A stretch of 64,000 bases of DNA from Bryopsis sp. KO-2023 (GCA_030272585.1 BSYQ01000008.1:5642001-5706000); one strand, 5' to 3'. Positions 1-13,008 are shown, counted from the stretch's first letter. Program-made: numbers and translations. Notes: generated by a model from the letters alone, not told the origin.

Positions 1-131
1 CTGCTTCAGCCAATCTTTTATGAACATATATATGTACATATTAAATTGAGCTTCCTGGGCAACGGCATTCCTGGCAGGGACGTATTTTCTTGGTGGCCTT
101 TTTTCCCATGCCAGCCGTTGCCTCCACCCAA

Positions 132-1741
132 TCAGTCAGACTCGGCGTAGGAAATTTTGGCCGAAGCCTTCCTAGCCGGCTGTCTTCTGGTGGGCTCCCT
201 CTTTGGAGTCTCCACCTTCTTTTTCTCCCTCCTTCCTCCCCTCTTGTTCGCTGGCCCATTGCTGGGCTCAGCTTCCTCCTCCTGCAAGCACCGGTCGTCC
301 ATCGAAAGAAAAATCAGCTAAATTCAGAGGCATTCATCGAATCACCAGAATTTGTCACCACAAGTCAACAAATCAGTCGGGTGAGAAACAATCGATCCGC
401 TATTCATGTGTTTCACCCATATGTGCAAAAGAATGCAACAACTTGATAATTTACAGTCTATGGACACAAGATAATTAATCAAACAGATTAACCACATGTC
501 AGACAGGAGAACCATTTGATTGATGCTTGGACAGATCTCCTCAAATTCATCAAAATTAATGCAACAGCTTCAGCCCCCTCCCCCCCACACACATTATTGC
601 ACAGCTCAGGTCAACATTACACACACTGCAAGAAAACCCACACAGACCCAATGCAAAGCCTGAAAGGTTCTATAACAATTTTATGCACTCAACATCACAT
701 GACCACACCAGAGCCAATCCGACATTCTGTGTTTTGCACTCGTCCTACCTCGGGATCATCCTCCGCCTTTTTCTTGGCGTCCTCCCTCTTGATTCTTCGG
801 AGCGCCCGGCGGAATGTGGAGAGGCTGCCACGGGTGTAGCCCGGCTCCTTCAGATGATCCCGCCCCCAGTTGAAGACCGCTCGTCGCCTGGGGACGACCA
901 CACCTGCAGTCGAGAGAATCAGGGGGAAGCCACTCAGATGCAGACATATTTCATTTTCTTGTCCATCATTACATAAGCATTGTTCAGATCTCCATCACTC
1001 ATATGCATGGTGGACAGGCTACAGGAGGTTTCAGCCAGGATGCACTGGGCTGGTTAATCATCATTGGACAGTCATGCTGGGAAAGAGAATCACCCCATGT
1101 GAACTGTGACACTGTTTGAATCATGGCATGGAGCCATGTTGGACATGGTCCGAGTGCATGCATGCATGAATGGATGAATGCATGCATCAGATATGATGTT
1201 ATTCTGAGTATAAGAGGCTGAAAACAAGCAATTAGAGTCCATTACAAGGTCAACTGCACTTACTTGACACCACAACGTCGTTCGCATCCATGTCTTCCCC
1301 CATCAGGGATTCAACCCCTGAGGAGTCTGACGTGGTGCAGTCGCTGTGGGCCGCGGCGATCGCCCCCTTGAGCCTCTTGCAGCTCTTGAGCGTCTCCTCG
1401 TCCACCTGCTCCCGGTGCTTCCTTTTCCTTGGGCTCAACTCGGCTGGCGAGGCCTTGAGTTTTTTGCCGTCCGGACAGAGAGCATCACCATCCCCATTCG
1501 TGGGCTTCCTCTTCCTTGATGGCCCGGCTGGGGGTTCTTCTTCATCTGCTCCCCCAGCCTCGGATGTTGATGGTGAGGGTTCCAGGTCTGACCCGAAACC
1601 CCCGGGAGCGTCATGATCTGCACCCAACTCAACCCTGGATGGTTGAGCCGGTGCCTCATCGCCACCGCCGACCGACAATTTCACCTCCGAAGAGGCTGTG
1701 TTGGCAGGAGCCCACCGGGTGAGCCTATCCCAGGCACCAAC
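132..1741 (-). CDS. C-terminal exons of an unrecognised Lys/Arg- and Asp/Glu-rich nuclear-type protein
   Basis: Three minus-strand exons join in phase: 1741-1264 (phase 0 in, phase 1 out), 903-749 (phase 0 out) and 281-132, ending in TGA at 134-132. Junctions are CAG acceptors with donors GTAAGT and GTAGG. The first exon is acidic and Ser-rich with several basic clusters resembling nuclear localisation signals (SRKRKP, GKKLKA, SPRKRKH). The second has a compact segment (PRRRAVFNWGRDHLKEPGY) followed by a basic helix-like stretch. The last is a Lys/Arg tail ending in AESD. A likely upstream exon ends at 2690 (reads EIRVRVLTAKENT before a GTGAGT donor) and is also phase 0, so the gene probably extends rightward across a 948-base intron. 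No family recognised; the nuclear role is inferred from composition only. Confidence 0.5.
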
Positions 1742-1879
1742 CTGAAACAGCCCAACAACAGAGTGAAATACTTGGGAGTAGACATGGATTTCACCGCTGC
1801 ACAATATTCCCTGTGGGAGTGTCCAATTGTACTCTAATCCAATCGCATGCATTCCATGCACATTGACATTGACATCCTC

Positions 1880-2465
1880 CTGTTCTTTTCAGAAAAATGT
1901 CATGCATGCAAACACATCCACAATAATCTGCACATGAATATATATCACACATGAATATTGCCAAATAAAAATGCCCCCCAGAAAATGTGAATGATGCATT
2001 TTGATGTGGATTAAAGTCACATGGACGAAACATAGCTGTCGGGAGAAACCTTCCTTTGACAATATTGTGAGGGGCAAACCCCATAAATGAATGCACATGA
2101 CACATGCATTAACTGATACGGGAATTCCAAATTTGAGAAACGATATGCATGACATGCAATGGCATCGACACATGCACTCGACCAACCAAGCATGCATCAC
2201 AACCGTATCGAAAGAAACCAAGGACGGGGCCAGCTCCACAGAAATGTACCGCCTTTCGCACCTGGTGGGCGTCGTTGCGCGCTTGTGGCATCGTCGAAGC
2301 GCTGAGTGTGTTGATTTCCTGAGCACGCAAGGAAAATCTCAGTGACTTGACAGCGTCGCAAGCATCCCAACGCCAAAAGGAAACATAACACACGAGAAAC
2401 ACCCCGAAACACCCCGGTGCAACGACCTGATCTTTCCTTCAACCCATGTTTTCACGCGTTCAGAT
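1880..2465. repeat. Dispersed direct repeat A, copy 1 (rich in ATGCATGC motifs)
   Basis: This stretch, inside the proposed intron of the first gene, shares ordered blocks with 12230-12625 in the same orientation: AAAAATSATGCATGCA near the start, a run of CACATSAATATATCACA type, CCAAATYTGAGAA in the middle, and CAACCCATGTTTTCACG near the end. The blocks are separated by diverged sequence. I see no coding potential in it. Confidence 0.55.
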
Positions 2466-2799
2466 TTGGTATGGACCGGAAGAAGTACACAAGAGCAAAT
2501 GAATATGGACGCAGAACAATAAGAAGAGCAGTTTCGAATTCTCTTCGTCCTCGCAGGGTCTAGCAGCGATGATAGCAACAGCCCTCGTGGTAATTCCGTA
2601 ACCCCGACGGCAGAGTTTTGTCTAGAACCGAAAATGAAAACGTTCGAGGAGTATATTAGAATTAAGCGACTAACTGGTGCGCCACTCACCGTGTTTTCCT
2701 TGGCAGTGAGCACGCGCACTCGGATTTCTAAAGGCAAGATAGCTGGTGGCACCACCAGCGTGCGCGCGAGAATAAGAGGAAGAGCGGTTAGCTAACGTG

Positions 2800-3411
2800 G
2801 TCGGACTGGGGAACAACTGTCGGACTATGGATCCTCCAGGACAGGCTGAATTCCTCATGCCAGCAACGTCCCCTCACTGCTGGGCGTCAAGACGCGCGCG
2901 CAAAATCATGCTAGAATTTCAATACGGCCTCGCTCGACGCGGAAAATTTTGGATTTCGTGGGAGGGGTCTCCAAAAAATCAACTTTCCGTTTATGTGGCG
3001 GCGCTTTTGGGGTTGGAGCGTAGATGGCCGTGGCCTGGACAAATGTCCAGATTTAATGGTATGGCCGTTTGTTTTTTCCTGCGCCGCCGAGCTAAAGCAA
3101 GTAAGGACGATCCCGACACGGAACTCTCTGTTTGTCCCTTCAGGTTGGGCGAGAAGCTTTGAACGTTTTATCAAGTGTTTTCTATAATCAAGTAATGTGT
3201 GTATTTGGTAGGTGGTTCAAGATCCGCCGAGCATCGAGCCCTCAAGGGCCACAGGTTGATATAGGTTGGAGTCAGTAGGTCCTCCCCCCCCCTCCTAAGG
3301 AAAAAAAGATAAAAAATACCTGTGAAAAAAAAAAGCCCAAGCAAAAAAAAGACCAAAGTGCGAAAAGAAAAAAAACAGATTCATCGAGCAGAAAAAAAAG
3401 GAAGGTAAAAA
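2800..3411. other. No supportable gene
   Basis: Short overlapping reading frames exist on both strands but none has splice context or a recognisable product. The last 120 bases are low-complexity G-run/A-run sequence leading into the first TIR element. Confidence 0.5.
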
Positions 3412-3414
3412 GGG

Positions 3415-3880
3415 TTGAGGTTTCTAGCGGGGCTCCTCACCAAGGCACCGTCCCATGCGCCATTTCCCCCCGTCCCAGCCCCCATGAACCCCCCACTTTC
3501 CCCGCCCCACCCCGGTCCGTCCAAGCTGAAGCCGTGCCATTGTGCCCCGAAGCCCCACTGGAGAGCTGTCATGGACGCTTTCCACCCACTCTGCCGTCAT
3601 GGACTTTGGTAAGTGTTTTTCCTCTTTGCAAAAATTCTGTTCCCTTTTTATTCATCTTGACAACCTATTAACGACACATTTTTCTACTGGGGGCAAGGAT
3701 CTCCTTGCCCCCACCCACCAGGTCAGCCAGCAGCCCCAAGCCGAGCAGCCCCAAGCCCCGAAGCCGAGCAGCCCTGAAGCCCTCAAGGAGCGTTGAAACG
3801 GAGCCCCCCGACCAAGCCCCCGGCGCATGGGACCCGGTGGGGAGTTCAGGAGGGTGTGGGTGGGGCGCTAGAAACCTCAA
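3415..3880 (+). mobile_element. TIR element, left array copy 1
   Basis: 466 bp bounded by a perfect 15-bp inverted repeat, TTGAGGTTTCTAGCG and its complement. Inside are a proline-rich reading frame (SHAPFPPVPAPMNP...), a splice-donor-like TTTG|GTAAGTG at 3609, an 11-bp hairpin at 3689-3712 (GGGGGCAAGGA, loop TC) and a CCACCAG|GTCAG acceptor-like site at 3721. It has no transposase, so it is non-autonomous if mobile. Five relatives lie in this window. Confidence 0.75.
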
Positions 3881-5979
3881 GGAGGGGGGGGGAGGAGAAG
3901 AAAAAAAGATACTATATTGGATCCATGAAAAAAGGATAGGCTCTTAATTGAAAAGAAGTGAAAGTAAAGAGGGAAAGAAAAACTGCTATGGAGATGCAGC
4001 GGAAGGAAGGATTGGATACAACGTTCATAAAAAAGGCGGGGATGGAAGAAAATGGAAGAGCTTTAGAGAAGCATCACGTGAAGACAGTACTGCACTTTGT
4101 GCGATAAGGTAAATTCTGCTCGTGATATCAACGATTTATTCGCTCTCCTTTTTTGGTTTCCATTTTACTCTCTTTTTTTTCTGTTTCTCGTTTTCTTGTG
4201 GTGTATGTGTTCATCAGATTATGTGTGCATTCTACCACCTATCAGGGGTAGATGTTGATCCAACAGCGTCTTCCAGACCTTCTGGGTAGATGTTGATTAC
4301 CATAGACGGTTGCTTGTATGCATCGGTGGAGGGCGACTCCAGGAGCTGCACTGGAAGAGATCTGACTGCCACCAATCTGTTTTCGGATGTCCCAATTCCT
4401 CCCTGTGTGTTTGCTATAGCTGTCGGGGATTCGGTGTCCAGGGAAATAGGGCCAATCGCCAAAGGCTGGTTGGAGCTGCAGTCAATCCTGGACCTTTTTT
4501 TTTTGCCGAAGCAATCGGCTACGTCAGTGCAGGTAAATTGAATAGCAGGTCAGGAAATGGTGAAAATCCCTGGAAGATTTTCTCATTGCTGGTGTGCTTT
4601 AGAGGAAAAATATGTAGACAGGCCCCGTATACAAAGGCTGTGGACAGAATTTGCCAAAATGCTTCGCTGACATATGGACAGGGTGTACAAGGTCATTTCT
4701 CAATCCAAGTATCGATGATATATATTTTTGGAAAGCTTTTGAGCAACAGCCATATGGATTGTGTGACTGTGTATGTGCTTCCCGTCATTTCTGCTTCAAG
4801 GAACGCTCCCATTCTTATTGTTAGATTGACTAATCAACATCGACCTGAATTTTTGCAGGGGTGGCGGTTCCTGGGGATTGTTGGTGAGGAGTGCTATCTC
4901 GCTCAATGAAGGTGTGTTCTACATTGTGGTAATGTTTGTGGTGTGATCTTGAGGGAGGAGGAAAAAAAAGCTAAAAAGAAGAACACCTGGAAATACATCC
5001 CAAAGATGATCCCACAGACTCCAAAATCTATAAACATATACTACAAGATGTGTATCTCCATTTGGCAGAGGGTCAGGTGAACGCCACTGCATCACATAAG
5101 GAAATCAAGCCCATTGTTTTAGTAACCTCACATGTGCAGTTCAGGTCCCATGGTGCTCTGGAGAATTTAAACGATGAGTTGAGGTTGATGAAAGCGTGCT
5201 GGAATGGTATCCTGCTTTTCGTAGCCTTGGCTGGTGATGGACGTGGTCCAAAGACAAGCACCATCCACACAAAAAGCTGGTGTTGGATGCACCAGGTGGA
5301 GGTGCCCCTCTCAAAAGGGTTTCCTTCAGGTGGGTGATTTCGCTCTGGGGTAGATTCTTGTTTTTGCTTCGTTTGTCCGAAATATGTGCACTGTAGATAA
5401 ATCATTTTGATTCAGGGTGAAGCAAAATAATAATAATAATATATTTGTTATGTGTCTTCCAGTCTACACACTTTGGTGATTTTTTTTTGCTCAATACTAT
5501 TTTTTTTCCTAAATCTGGGCCGTGTTTTCAGGTGTCCTTGTATGGAATATCTGCACTCAAGAAATATGGAGCTTGACATCACTCCAAGTTTATGTGTAGA
5601 AGTCTGGAGGGAAAGAAAATAAAACCGAAAGCCAAAGCGATGGTGTTGCACTGTGTGGGATCAGGACTGCAGCTAGACTGGTGACAAGTCAAGGATTCAC
5701 TCCACCAGAAAAAAAAACAAAATAAATGATGGGTGGAGCAAAATGAATGGATGCTTTCTGGGAAGTTGATATGTATTCTTCTGGCGAGTCACAAGAAGCC
5801 TTTGAGTGTCCCATAAGCAAAAAATAGCACTTTTTTTTCGCCCTGATGGCCAGAGTGCATATTGGATAGGAGGATTAGGAGACTTGTCACCAGAGGGTGT
5901 GCTTCCCCCCCCCCCCAAAAAAAAAAAGGAAGGGGGAAGAAATTGAATTTGGAATAACAAAAAAAAAGGTAAAAGGGTT
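3881..5979 (+). pseudogene. Left array, first spacer: decayed exon-like blocks
   Basis: Exon-like segments occur near 4290-4530 (open frame, ASVEGDSRSCTGRDL) and 5130-5260 (preceded by a GTGCAG acceptor-like site), but no continuous gene can be assembled. The block belongs to the plus-strand array whose inverted relatives lie at 39.5-50 kb. Low-complexity A and G runs flank the TIR elements on both sides. Confidence 0.35.
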
Positions 5980-6441
5980 GGGTTCTAGCGGGGCTCCTCA
6001 CCAAGGCACCGTCCCATGCGCCATTTCCCCCCGTCCCAGCCCCCATGAACCCCCACTTTCCCCGCCCCCACCCCTCCGTCCAAGCTGAAGCCGTGCCATT
6101 GTGCCCCGAAGCCCAACCCCACTGGAGAGCTGTCATGGACGCTTTCCACCCACTCTGCCGTCATGGGCTTTGGTAAGTGTTTTTCCTCTTTGCAAAAATT
6201 CTGTTCCCTTTTTTTTCATCTTGACAACCTATTAACGCCACATTTTTCTACTGGGGGCAAGGATCTCCTTGCCCCCACCCACCAGGTCAACCGAGCAGCC
6301 TCAAGCCGAGCAGCCATGCCGCCCCGAAGCCGAGCAGCCATGAAGCCCTGAAGGAGCATGTAACGGAGCCCCCCGACCAAGCCCCCGGCGCATGGGACCC
6401 GGTGGGGAGTTCAGGAGGGTGTGGGTGGGGCGCTAGAACCC
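5980..6441 (+). mobile_element. TIR element, left array copy 2
   Basis: 462 bp with ends GGGTTCTAGCG and CGCTAGAACCC. Both ends differ from copies 1 and 3 in a matched way, so the inverted repeat remains perfect. The donor-like TTTG|GTAAGTG, the GGGGGCAAGGA hairpin and the acceptor-like site are retained, and the interior is nearly identical to copy 1. Confidence 0.75.
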
Positions 6442-6599
6442 GGGGGGGGGGAGCAAAAATGAATTTTAGGAGGAAAAAAAAAAATAGGAGAGAAAAAAAG
6501 GAAAACTATTTATTAAAGGCAAGTTTGAACCAAGGCTTTATAAGCATGAAGCAAATCTCGATTGCAATTCGGACGAATGTGGAGGTTTGCAGTCAGAAA

Positions 6600-7240
6600 A
6601 TTGGGGAGCAAAATATGATGAATCCTGGACCCTGAAGTGTGCAAGGAAGTTCCTGGAGATCAAGGTGAGAATTCTTATCAGTTCTTTCCACTTGTTTTGT
6701 GTGTTGTTTTCACTAAAATAAATTGCTTTGAATTTTTATTCTGTTTGATTCCTGCAGCGTTCAGTCCTGTTTTGGGGCGGATAATTATTTCGGCTACACT
6801 TGCATTGCTACGATATGATAATATATGTTTACAGTCTAAGTTTTGCTGTGGTGTTAATTTTCGCAGATGGCATTCGTTGAATGGATGGAAAACACCAGGA
6901 ATCCCACTGCACTGAACGAATGAAAACAACGAAAGCTGTTCAATGGCAGTTTCGTGTTCAATAAAAAAAATCAGGCCTTATCAAGTTGCATCATCGACTC
7001 AAATATCAACCTTCCGTATCTCAACAGGTCCCATCAGGGGAATGTGCACCAAGGTTACCTGCAAGTTTTCAACATCGTTCTCTGTTGGTTTTTCGTTTGC
7101 AACACATGCACATATACCCTGGTTTTCTGGACACTGGTAACAGGCTTTCCTGGCCTTCGTTGAAAGTATTATCAACTCTGCAAGCTGTCATCATTTCAAG
7201 AAAATTAAATTAAATTAACAGGCGACCGGGCGAGACGGCG
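6600..7240 (+). pseudogene. Left array exon pair, copy 2 (CARKF exon and NLPYLNRS exon)
   Basis: An exon-like block ends at about 6664 with W-T-L-K-C-A-R-K-F before a GTGAGAAT donor. The next begins after TTTTCGCAG at 6867 and reads MAFVEWMEN before an in-frame TGA; downstream, another frame retains INLPYLNRSHQG. A third block (about 7120-7200) matches the exon reading FLAFAEKVSTFQVLIVSRK at 43.7 kb. Homologous blocks occur near 9057, 44035 (minus) and 47401 (minus). Stops and frame changes indicate a dead copy. Confidence 0.5.
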
Positions 7241-8187
7241 ACACGAAAATATCTTGGTTCTGTATTCTCCAATCCAAACGGTTTGAACCACACCCATGGA
7301 ATTTTGTGCAAGATGTTTTGCTTCAAATTGTGAAGCTTTTCTCAACGTTCGAAAAAAAAATCTGCCAAGCGTTTCCAAAGAGGAAGCGTGCACCATTTGA
7401 TAGGGGAAAAAAAGGTGAGAACTGGAGCCTATGTCAAACGTATCCCTATTTTTTTGATTGTGGACTGATATCAGGAGGGAAAAACAACGTTTGGTGGTGG
7501 TCAGAAATTCTTTTGTGTGTATTTCCACATTGAATGTCGTGCTTTGCTTGCAGTTCAGTTGAACAAATAGTCAGCTGTCTCCTGAAATCAGACCTGTTTT
7601 TTTCTTTTTCAGATGTTTTGGAAGGTTGCTGCTCCGGGAATTTTGGACATGGGCTCATTTGGGATAATAACTTTCTCCGCGTAATTTCACTGAGGGCTGC
7701 GTTTTTTGGAGGGAGCTGGGGATTTGAAAAGAAGAGAAAAAAGTTATATGATCGGAGTAGTCAGTCTTATATTTCAGTCGGAGTGAACTAGCAGCAGCAA
7801 AAAAAAAGGGGCAGAACTGAGCTGATTCGCTGGAATGGGGTTTTTTTAGCATGGCAAAGAAGAAAGCGAAAGTGATATTGGGGGAGAAAAATGAGAAAAA
7901 AATATTGAGTTCAATCAGGCAAAGACCAGCGCGATGATTCACTCCTGTTTTCTAGGGAAGAAAGGTCTTTGTTGAATTCTTGTTCCCCTCAAGATTTTAT
8001 GGATTGATCAACAAGAGAAAAAAAATGATCATTATTCCAAAGATGATGAAAATGCCCTCTGAGGATTAGATGAACACTTTTTTTTGGTGAGGATTGAGGA
8101 GCGCTGGTCTTGCGAAAAAATTAGCCCCCCCCCCTTCAAAAAAAGGAAGAAATAAGGTAAATGAAAAAAAAAAAGAGGTAAAAAGGG

Positions 8188-8659
8188 TTGAGGTTTCTAG
8201 CGGGGCTCCTCACCAAGGCACCGTCCCATGCGCCATTTCCCCCCGTCCCAGCCCCAACAAACCCCCCACTTTCCCCGCCCCCACCCCGGTCCGTCCAAGC
8301 TGGAGCCGTGCCATTGTGCCCTGAAGCCCAACCCCACTGGAGAGCTGTCATGGACGCTTTCCACCCGTTCTGCCGTCATGGGCTTTGGTAAGTGTTTTTC
8401 CTCTTTGCAAAAATTCTGTTCCCTTTTTTTTCATCTTGACAATCTATTAACGCCATTGTTTTCTGCTGGGGGTAAGGATCTCCTTGCCCCCACCCACCAG
8501 GTCAGCCGAGCAGCCCCAAGTCGAGCAGCCCCAAGCCCCGAAGCCGAGCAGCCATGAAGCCCTGAAGGAGCATGTAACGGAGCCCCCCGACCAAGCCCCC
8601 GGCGCATGGGACCCGGTGGGGAGTTCAGGAGGGTGTGGGTGGGGCGCTAGAAACCTCAA
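8188..8659 (+). mobile_element. TIR element, left array copy 3
   Basis: 472 bp with ends TTGAGGTTTCTAGCG and CGCTAGAAACCTCAA, a perfect 15-bp inverted repeat as in copy 1. It keeps the GTAAGTG donor-like site after GGGCTTTG, and its hairpin region is slightly altered (GGGGGTAAGGA). About 90 bp upstream is the block GATTGAGGAGCGCTGGTCTT, which also flanks the three right-array copies in inverted orientation, so the repeated unit is larger than the TIR element. Confidence 0.75.
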
Positions 8660-8859
8660 TTGGGGGGGGGGGCGGGGGAAGAAAAAAAAATTAACTCAAG
8701 AAGAAAAAAAAATTCCAAATTATGAAGGAAAAAAAAAGAAAACTGTGGATTAGAAAGAAGTTTTGAAGATCTTTGAGAAAGTGAAGCCATTCTAAAAAAG
8801 ATGGTACTAATGTGGACTGATTTGGAGAGCGGGCAATGGCAAGTCAGAAGTTGGCTGTG

Positions 8860-9310
8860 ACTTGTTTCAAGGGAGTTCAAATGCCTGGAGGTCAAGGTGA
8901 GAATAACTTTTATCGTTTCTTTGCAATTGTTTTGTGTGTTTGTTTACTCTGCTTTTGAGTACATATGCAAACCATTTGCCTGTTCAGTCATTTTTTTTTC
9001 AATGAAATAGATATTTTGGCACCGACTGACTTTTGTTGTGGTGTTAATTTTCACAGATGATATCCGATGGATGGATAGAATACACCCAGGAGTCCAACTG
9101 CATCAGACGAGTAAAACAACAAAAGTTATTCAAAGGATCTCGTTTTCAATCATTGAATCAAGTTTCTTTATCAATTTGCATCATCGACTCAAATATCAAC
9201 CTCCCATATCTCGAACAGACTGCATGGGGACTGTGCCAATGCACATCAAGGTTACCTGCAAGTTTTTTTCAACGTCCTTTCTGTTGGTTTCGGTCCAAGA
9301 TATAATGCAT
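8860..9310 (+). pseudogene. Left array exon pair, copy 3
   Basis: A degenerate counterpart of the CARKF exon ends near 8895 at GGTCAAG|GTGAGAA. The second exon starts after TTTTCACAG at 9057 and stays open for about 80 codons (MISDGWIEYTQESNC ... NINLPYLEQ). Its frame aligns with the intact exon at 47401-47193 on the other strand. The open frame and shared splice sites suggest a formerly coding exon. Function unknown. Confidence 0.45.
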
Positions 9311-10494
9311 TCAACAGGACTTTTTTTTTCTCTGCAAGACATGCATTTATTGCCACGATTTAACCAATAAGCTTCTCCAGCCTTCGCTGAAGAGATTGAA
9401 CTTTTTATGCTTCATATTGGCTTTTTATGTTCAAAGAAAGCTGAAAGCTGTCAACTCCAAGGAGGCATTCCAGGAGGGAATGCATGAGCCAGAAACGCTG
9501 CTCAAAAAATGTTCTATCAAGGCCACTTCTTTTGGTTTTCTTTTGTTTTCAAGTTTCGAGTATCAACGCAAAGCTCAACAGCCTGCACCTGCCGAATCCA
9601 TTGTCGGAATCCTGTCAATGCACCATGCACAGAGGTACCCATACAACACATCAGCAACTGTTTTTCTTTTCATTAGGACATGTTCGTTTGCCCTTTGGTC
9701 CAATCAAACATCACAATCGCATTCCATGCGCACATCAAGTGGTTTTCCTGGACCACGTTTCTCTGGAGGTGGATTTAATCACCACCTTCATCAAGCTTCA
9801 TTAAATTCAAGTGCAACTTCCCTTAAATTGTTTTTTTTCTCGCAATACTGCATAAAATTATTGATCAAAATCATTGGCTTCCTTGGTGCTGGTCCAACTG
9901 ACTCACGAATAGCCGAATGCAATCAAAGATCCACGTTAAAATGCCTCCCCATCTCCGGGGCACCATCACAAAAACTGTATTAGTCAAGGATAAAGCTGCA
10001 TGGAAAATACATCGTTTTGTTCTGCACGGAGACTTCATATCAGAATCGAATCCTTTCTTTTCTGTTCTCACTCAACCCAAATGCGCCTTCAATCGAGCAT
10101 GGATGCAGCAGGGATATCCCTTCAAACCTTCTCGCGACGCTTCGATCAACAAATTTCCTATATTGCAATCATAGGAATATCAAATTTATCAAATTTGTTT
10201 AAAGACATGTGTTCTTCTTACAAAACAAAGCAAAGTTACACAGTCAAAATTCAAAGGGTGGATGCCTTGGATCCTCATCATTTGCACATGCACAGGTCAC
10301 ATCAATGGCCAGCATCAAAAAAAAAAAAAAAATCAGCCCAATGATATTTATCAACAGAGCTCTTGTTTCCCAAGAGGGTCAAGTCAGTCAATGATCAACA
10401 ACAGGCATCACATTTTTTGCCTTTCTTCAAGATTTTTTCACTCGTTATTGACAAGGTTAAGTTATGAAATTATTTTTTCCAAGTCTCCCAAAAC

Positions 10495-10644
10495 ACTGGT
10501 CATCTACTCACAGTTCGTGAAGCTAGGCTGGGTCGGCGGGCTGGAATTTATTTCCAGAGTGATCAAACTTTATGATTAAGAAATGTGGGCAGAACTTGAC
10601 CTCGGGAGGTGGAGGTTGCTGGAACCATCTTTTCAAGATTGCAG
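10495..10644 (+). pseudogene. Left array exon homologous to the WVGRLE exon at 40.5 kb
   Basis: Reads FVKLGWVGGLEFISRVIKLYD and then a stop, followed by sequence matching LGRWRLL in a shifted frame; it ends before a GCAG|GTGAGAA donor. The right-array counterpart (40743-40545, minus) is uninterrupted: FVGWVGRLERFSRVVG and LERWRLLKKRFSR. This left copy is therefore broken relative to its paralogue. Confidence 0.5.
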
Positions 10645-11169
10645 GTGAGAAAAATAAATATGTTGCAGTGTCTTTTTTGTTTTAGGTTTTTTCAGTGGCT
10701 GTAAATGCTCATGTTGGGTTACAGGGAAGGACGTGAAATTTTGCTTTGTGTATCGTTGTTGTTTTGTTTTTAAAAGGGGTTTATTTTTATTTTTTCTGCA
10801 GTGGGACAGGACATCGCAATCAGAATCACATTGATGAGTCATGCACATCCTTCCCGTTGGAAAGCTCCAAGATGGAGCCTGATCGACATGATTGGCGTCC
10901 CCACGTTGGATTGAATTTCCCATTTTCAACATGTAACACATGCATGTCCATATGCATGTCCATATGGATGATGAACCCAGCTGCCACGGAGTCGAGCTGA
11001 TGATTTTGAGATTTCACACTTTGATGGGGACTGGCCAAGAGGCAAGGCTCAGATATCTTCGACACATTTGGTGCATCCAGATGGAGGGCTGTTGATGGTA
11101 AGTCCAGTTTTTTGACAGGAGTATCCAGCGTTGGTGTGCCCCCAGATTTTTCCAGCCCCGAGGACTGAT

Positions 11170-11640
11170 TGCCATTTCTTTCTCGAATGCATCACCATCT
11201 TAAGAATTGTATCTTGTCTATCAGGATCATGTGTGGATGCTTTTCCTCTGTGGACCTTCCTTTACAAACTGTTGGATGGGAATCGGCGGCAGATGCATTT
11301 GCAAGAAACCGGAGCAAGCAAGCCTGGAGTGTGGACAAAAGCGCTGATTCGAATTTCGAAACCATACTGGGGATAAATCACAGATTGGAATGGGCCGTGC
11401 ATGTTGAACAGAAGCTGGGAATTTGACAAGCCCCTCAGAATCAAGAAGTGGAGAACAATTTTATGGAAAGAAATGCACCGCCATGAGAAAAAAAAGGAAT
11501 ACATGGGACCCGAGGGGATGCTTCGTTACTAAATGGAAGGTAGACTGGCATCAACGCAGATTGGGAGATCCATGTTTCATAGATGCCATTTTTTGGATGT
11601 GTGCTTTGGGGGACATGGTGCGAGAAAGGAAGATTGAGTG
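11170..11640 (+). pseudogene. Left array exon homologous to the 39.7-40.0 kb block
   Basis: An open stretch reading ARNRSKQAWSVDKSADSNFE ... RLEWAVHVEQKLGI matches, residue by residue, the minus-strand block at 40.0-39.8 kb (KNKNKRGWSENRG ... KLERTFHVEDKLEI). It ends at a TGA where the right copy continues. A later segment around 11500 aligns with the YMGVGMH part of the right copy but in broken frames. Confidence 0.5.
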
Positions 11641-12229
11641 ATCGATTGGGTTAGTGTTGTCTTTAGGGTATCTGCTGGAGGGGTTTGTGTAATCCAGGCC
11701 CTTTTGGTAGGTGTTGAGAGCAGTCTATTTTCCACAGCTCGTCGCACTTAAAAAAGACAGGTTGGTTGAAATCAGGCCTTTTTCTGGTTTTCACATGTTT
11801 TTGGAGGACTGCTACGCTCATATTCATGAGCAATTGGTTTGGATTTTCTTAGAATGGCATAGGGATGGTTGTTGAATGAAGGGTATCTATTTTAATACAG
11901 CAGCATTGTTTCCCCCTCAAACCTTTTGTTTTTTTTGGAGAATCTAAGTATACAGTGTGTTTTGCCTCTGGTGGCTGAACTGCTGAATGCCATCGATGTT
12001 ACTGTACCCCCACCCTACCAAATAGCAAGAGGGAACCACAATGGCAGAGGCCTTGGTTTTACTTGCATTCATGTGGACTATTTCGTTTCCGGACCCCTGT
12101 GCCTTTCTCATTCTTTATCGCTGGGTCATCCCATCCTGCTCCTGTGCTTACCCTTTGAAGTGGTTTTGTTGAAACCTCCATGAAAACCCCACATGAACAC
12201 CAGCTTCGACATCAACCTTTATTTCTTTA
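11641..12229. other. No supportable gene
   Basis: Mixed-composition sequence between the left array and repeat A copy 2. A short open frame at 11926-12183 lacks splice context and recognisable features. Confidence 0.4.
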
Positions 12230-12625
12230 TGAAAAAATCATGCATGCATACACATCCCAAAATAACCTCCATATATCACATCCGGCCCCCACTGCAAACA
12301 AGATCATGATGAAAATGGAACAAAAAACCCTAAATGATGCTGTTGAATCCACATGGATCCTACACATGCAGCAGGTTGCGAGGATCCTAGGATTCATGTG
12401 AAATGACACGCAGACATCAGGGGTCAACGACCTAAATGAATACACATCACACATGCACTATTGCATTTCGGACTCCAAATCTGAGAACAGTCTGACATCA
12501 ATGACATGCAACATGAACCCAGGCATAACCAACCGGCATCACAGCAATATAGACATTAAGATGAGGGGAGTCGACTCTCCATTGGAGAGTCTCCAACCCA
12601 TGTTTTCACGTGTTCGATTCTGACA
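12230..12625. repeat. Dispersed direct repeat A, copy 2
   Basis: Shares block order and orientation with 1880-2465, beginning AAAAATCATGCATGCATACA and ending CAACCCATGTTTTCACG. It contains a small perfect hairpin near 12570-12590 (GACTCTCCA, one-base loop, complement). Confidence 0.55.
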
Positions 12626-13008
12626 GCCACTTTCACGCCCTCGAAACTTACAACATCCAACTTGCTCCAATCACTGCACTTGGGATTTGATGGCAAACCT
12701 TCATTCAACAGCGGGGAAAAGCCTCATCCCCTCACATCAATCTACAAAACAAAAGGAAACAAAAAAACACGATCCCCAACCCAATCTCTCAAACCCCTAC
12801 CCCCCCCCCCCAAAAAAAATGCCTCTGGCCCCCTCCCTCCACAAAAAAACAGCTGACCATAACGAAGCCATGCCACTGAATATGATCTCCATTATTGATC
12901 CACTCAACATTCGATCAATATCATGCAGGTGGGGGTTGGAAAGAAAACCACCTCAGCAGTCATTCCAGCAAAAGCCTTCAAAATGTACCAGATTTTCCCC
13001 TCAAAAAA

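Noticed and set aside
1140-1200. CRISPR-like or tandem ATGCATGC array
   Set aside because: The words are irregularly spaced, without unique spacers; this is a eukaryotic simple-sequence region.
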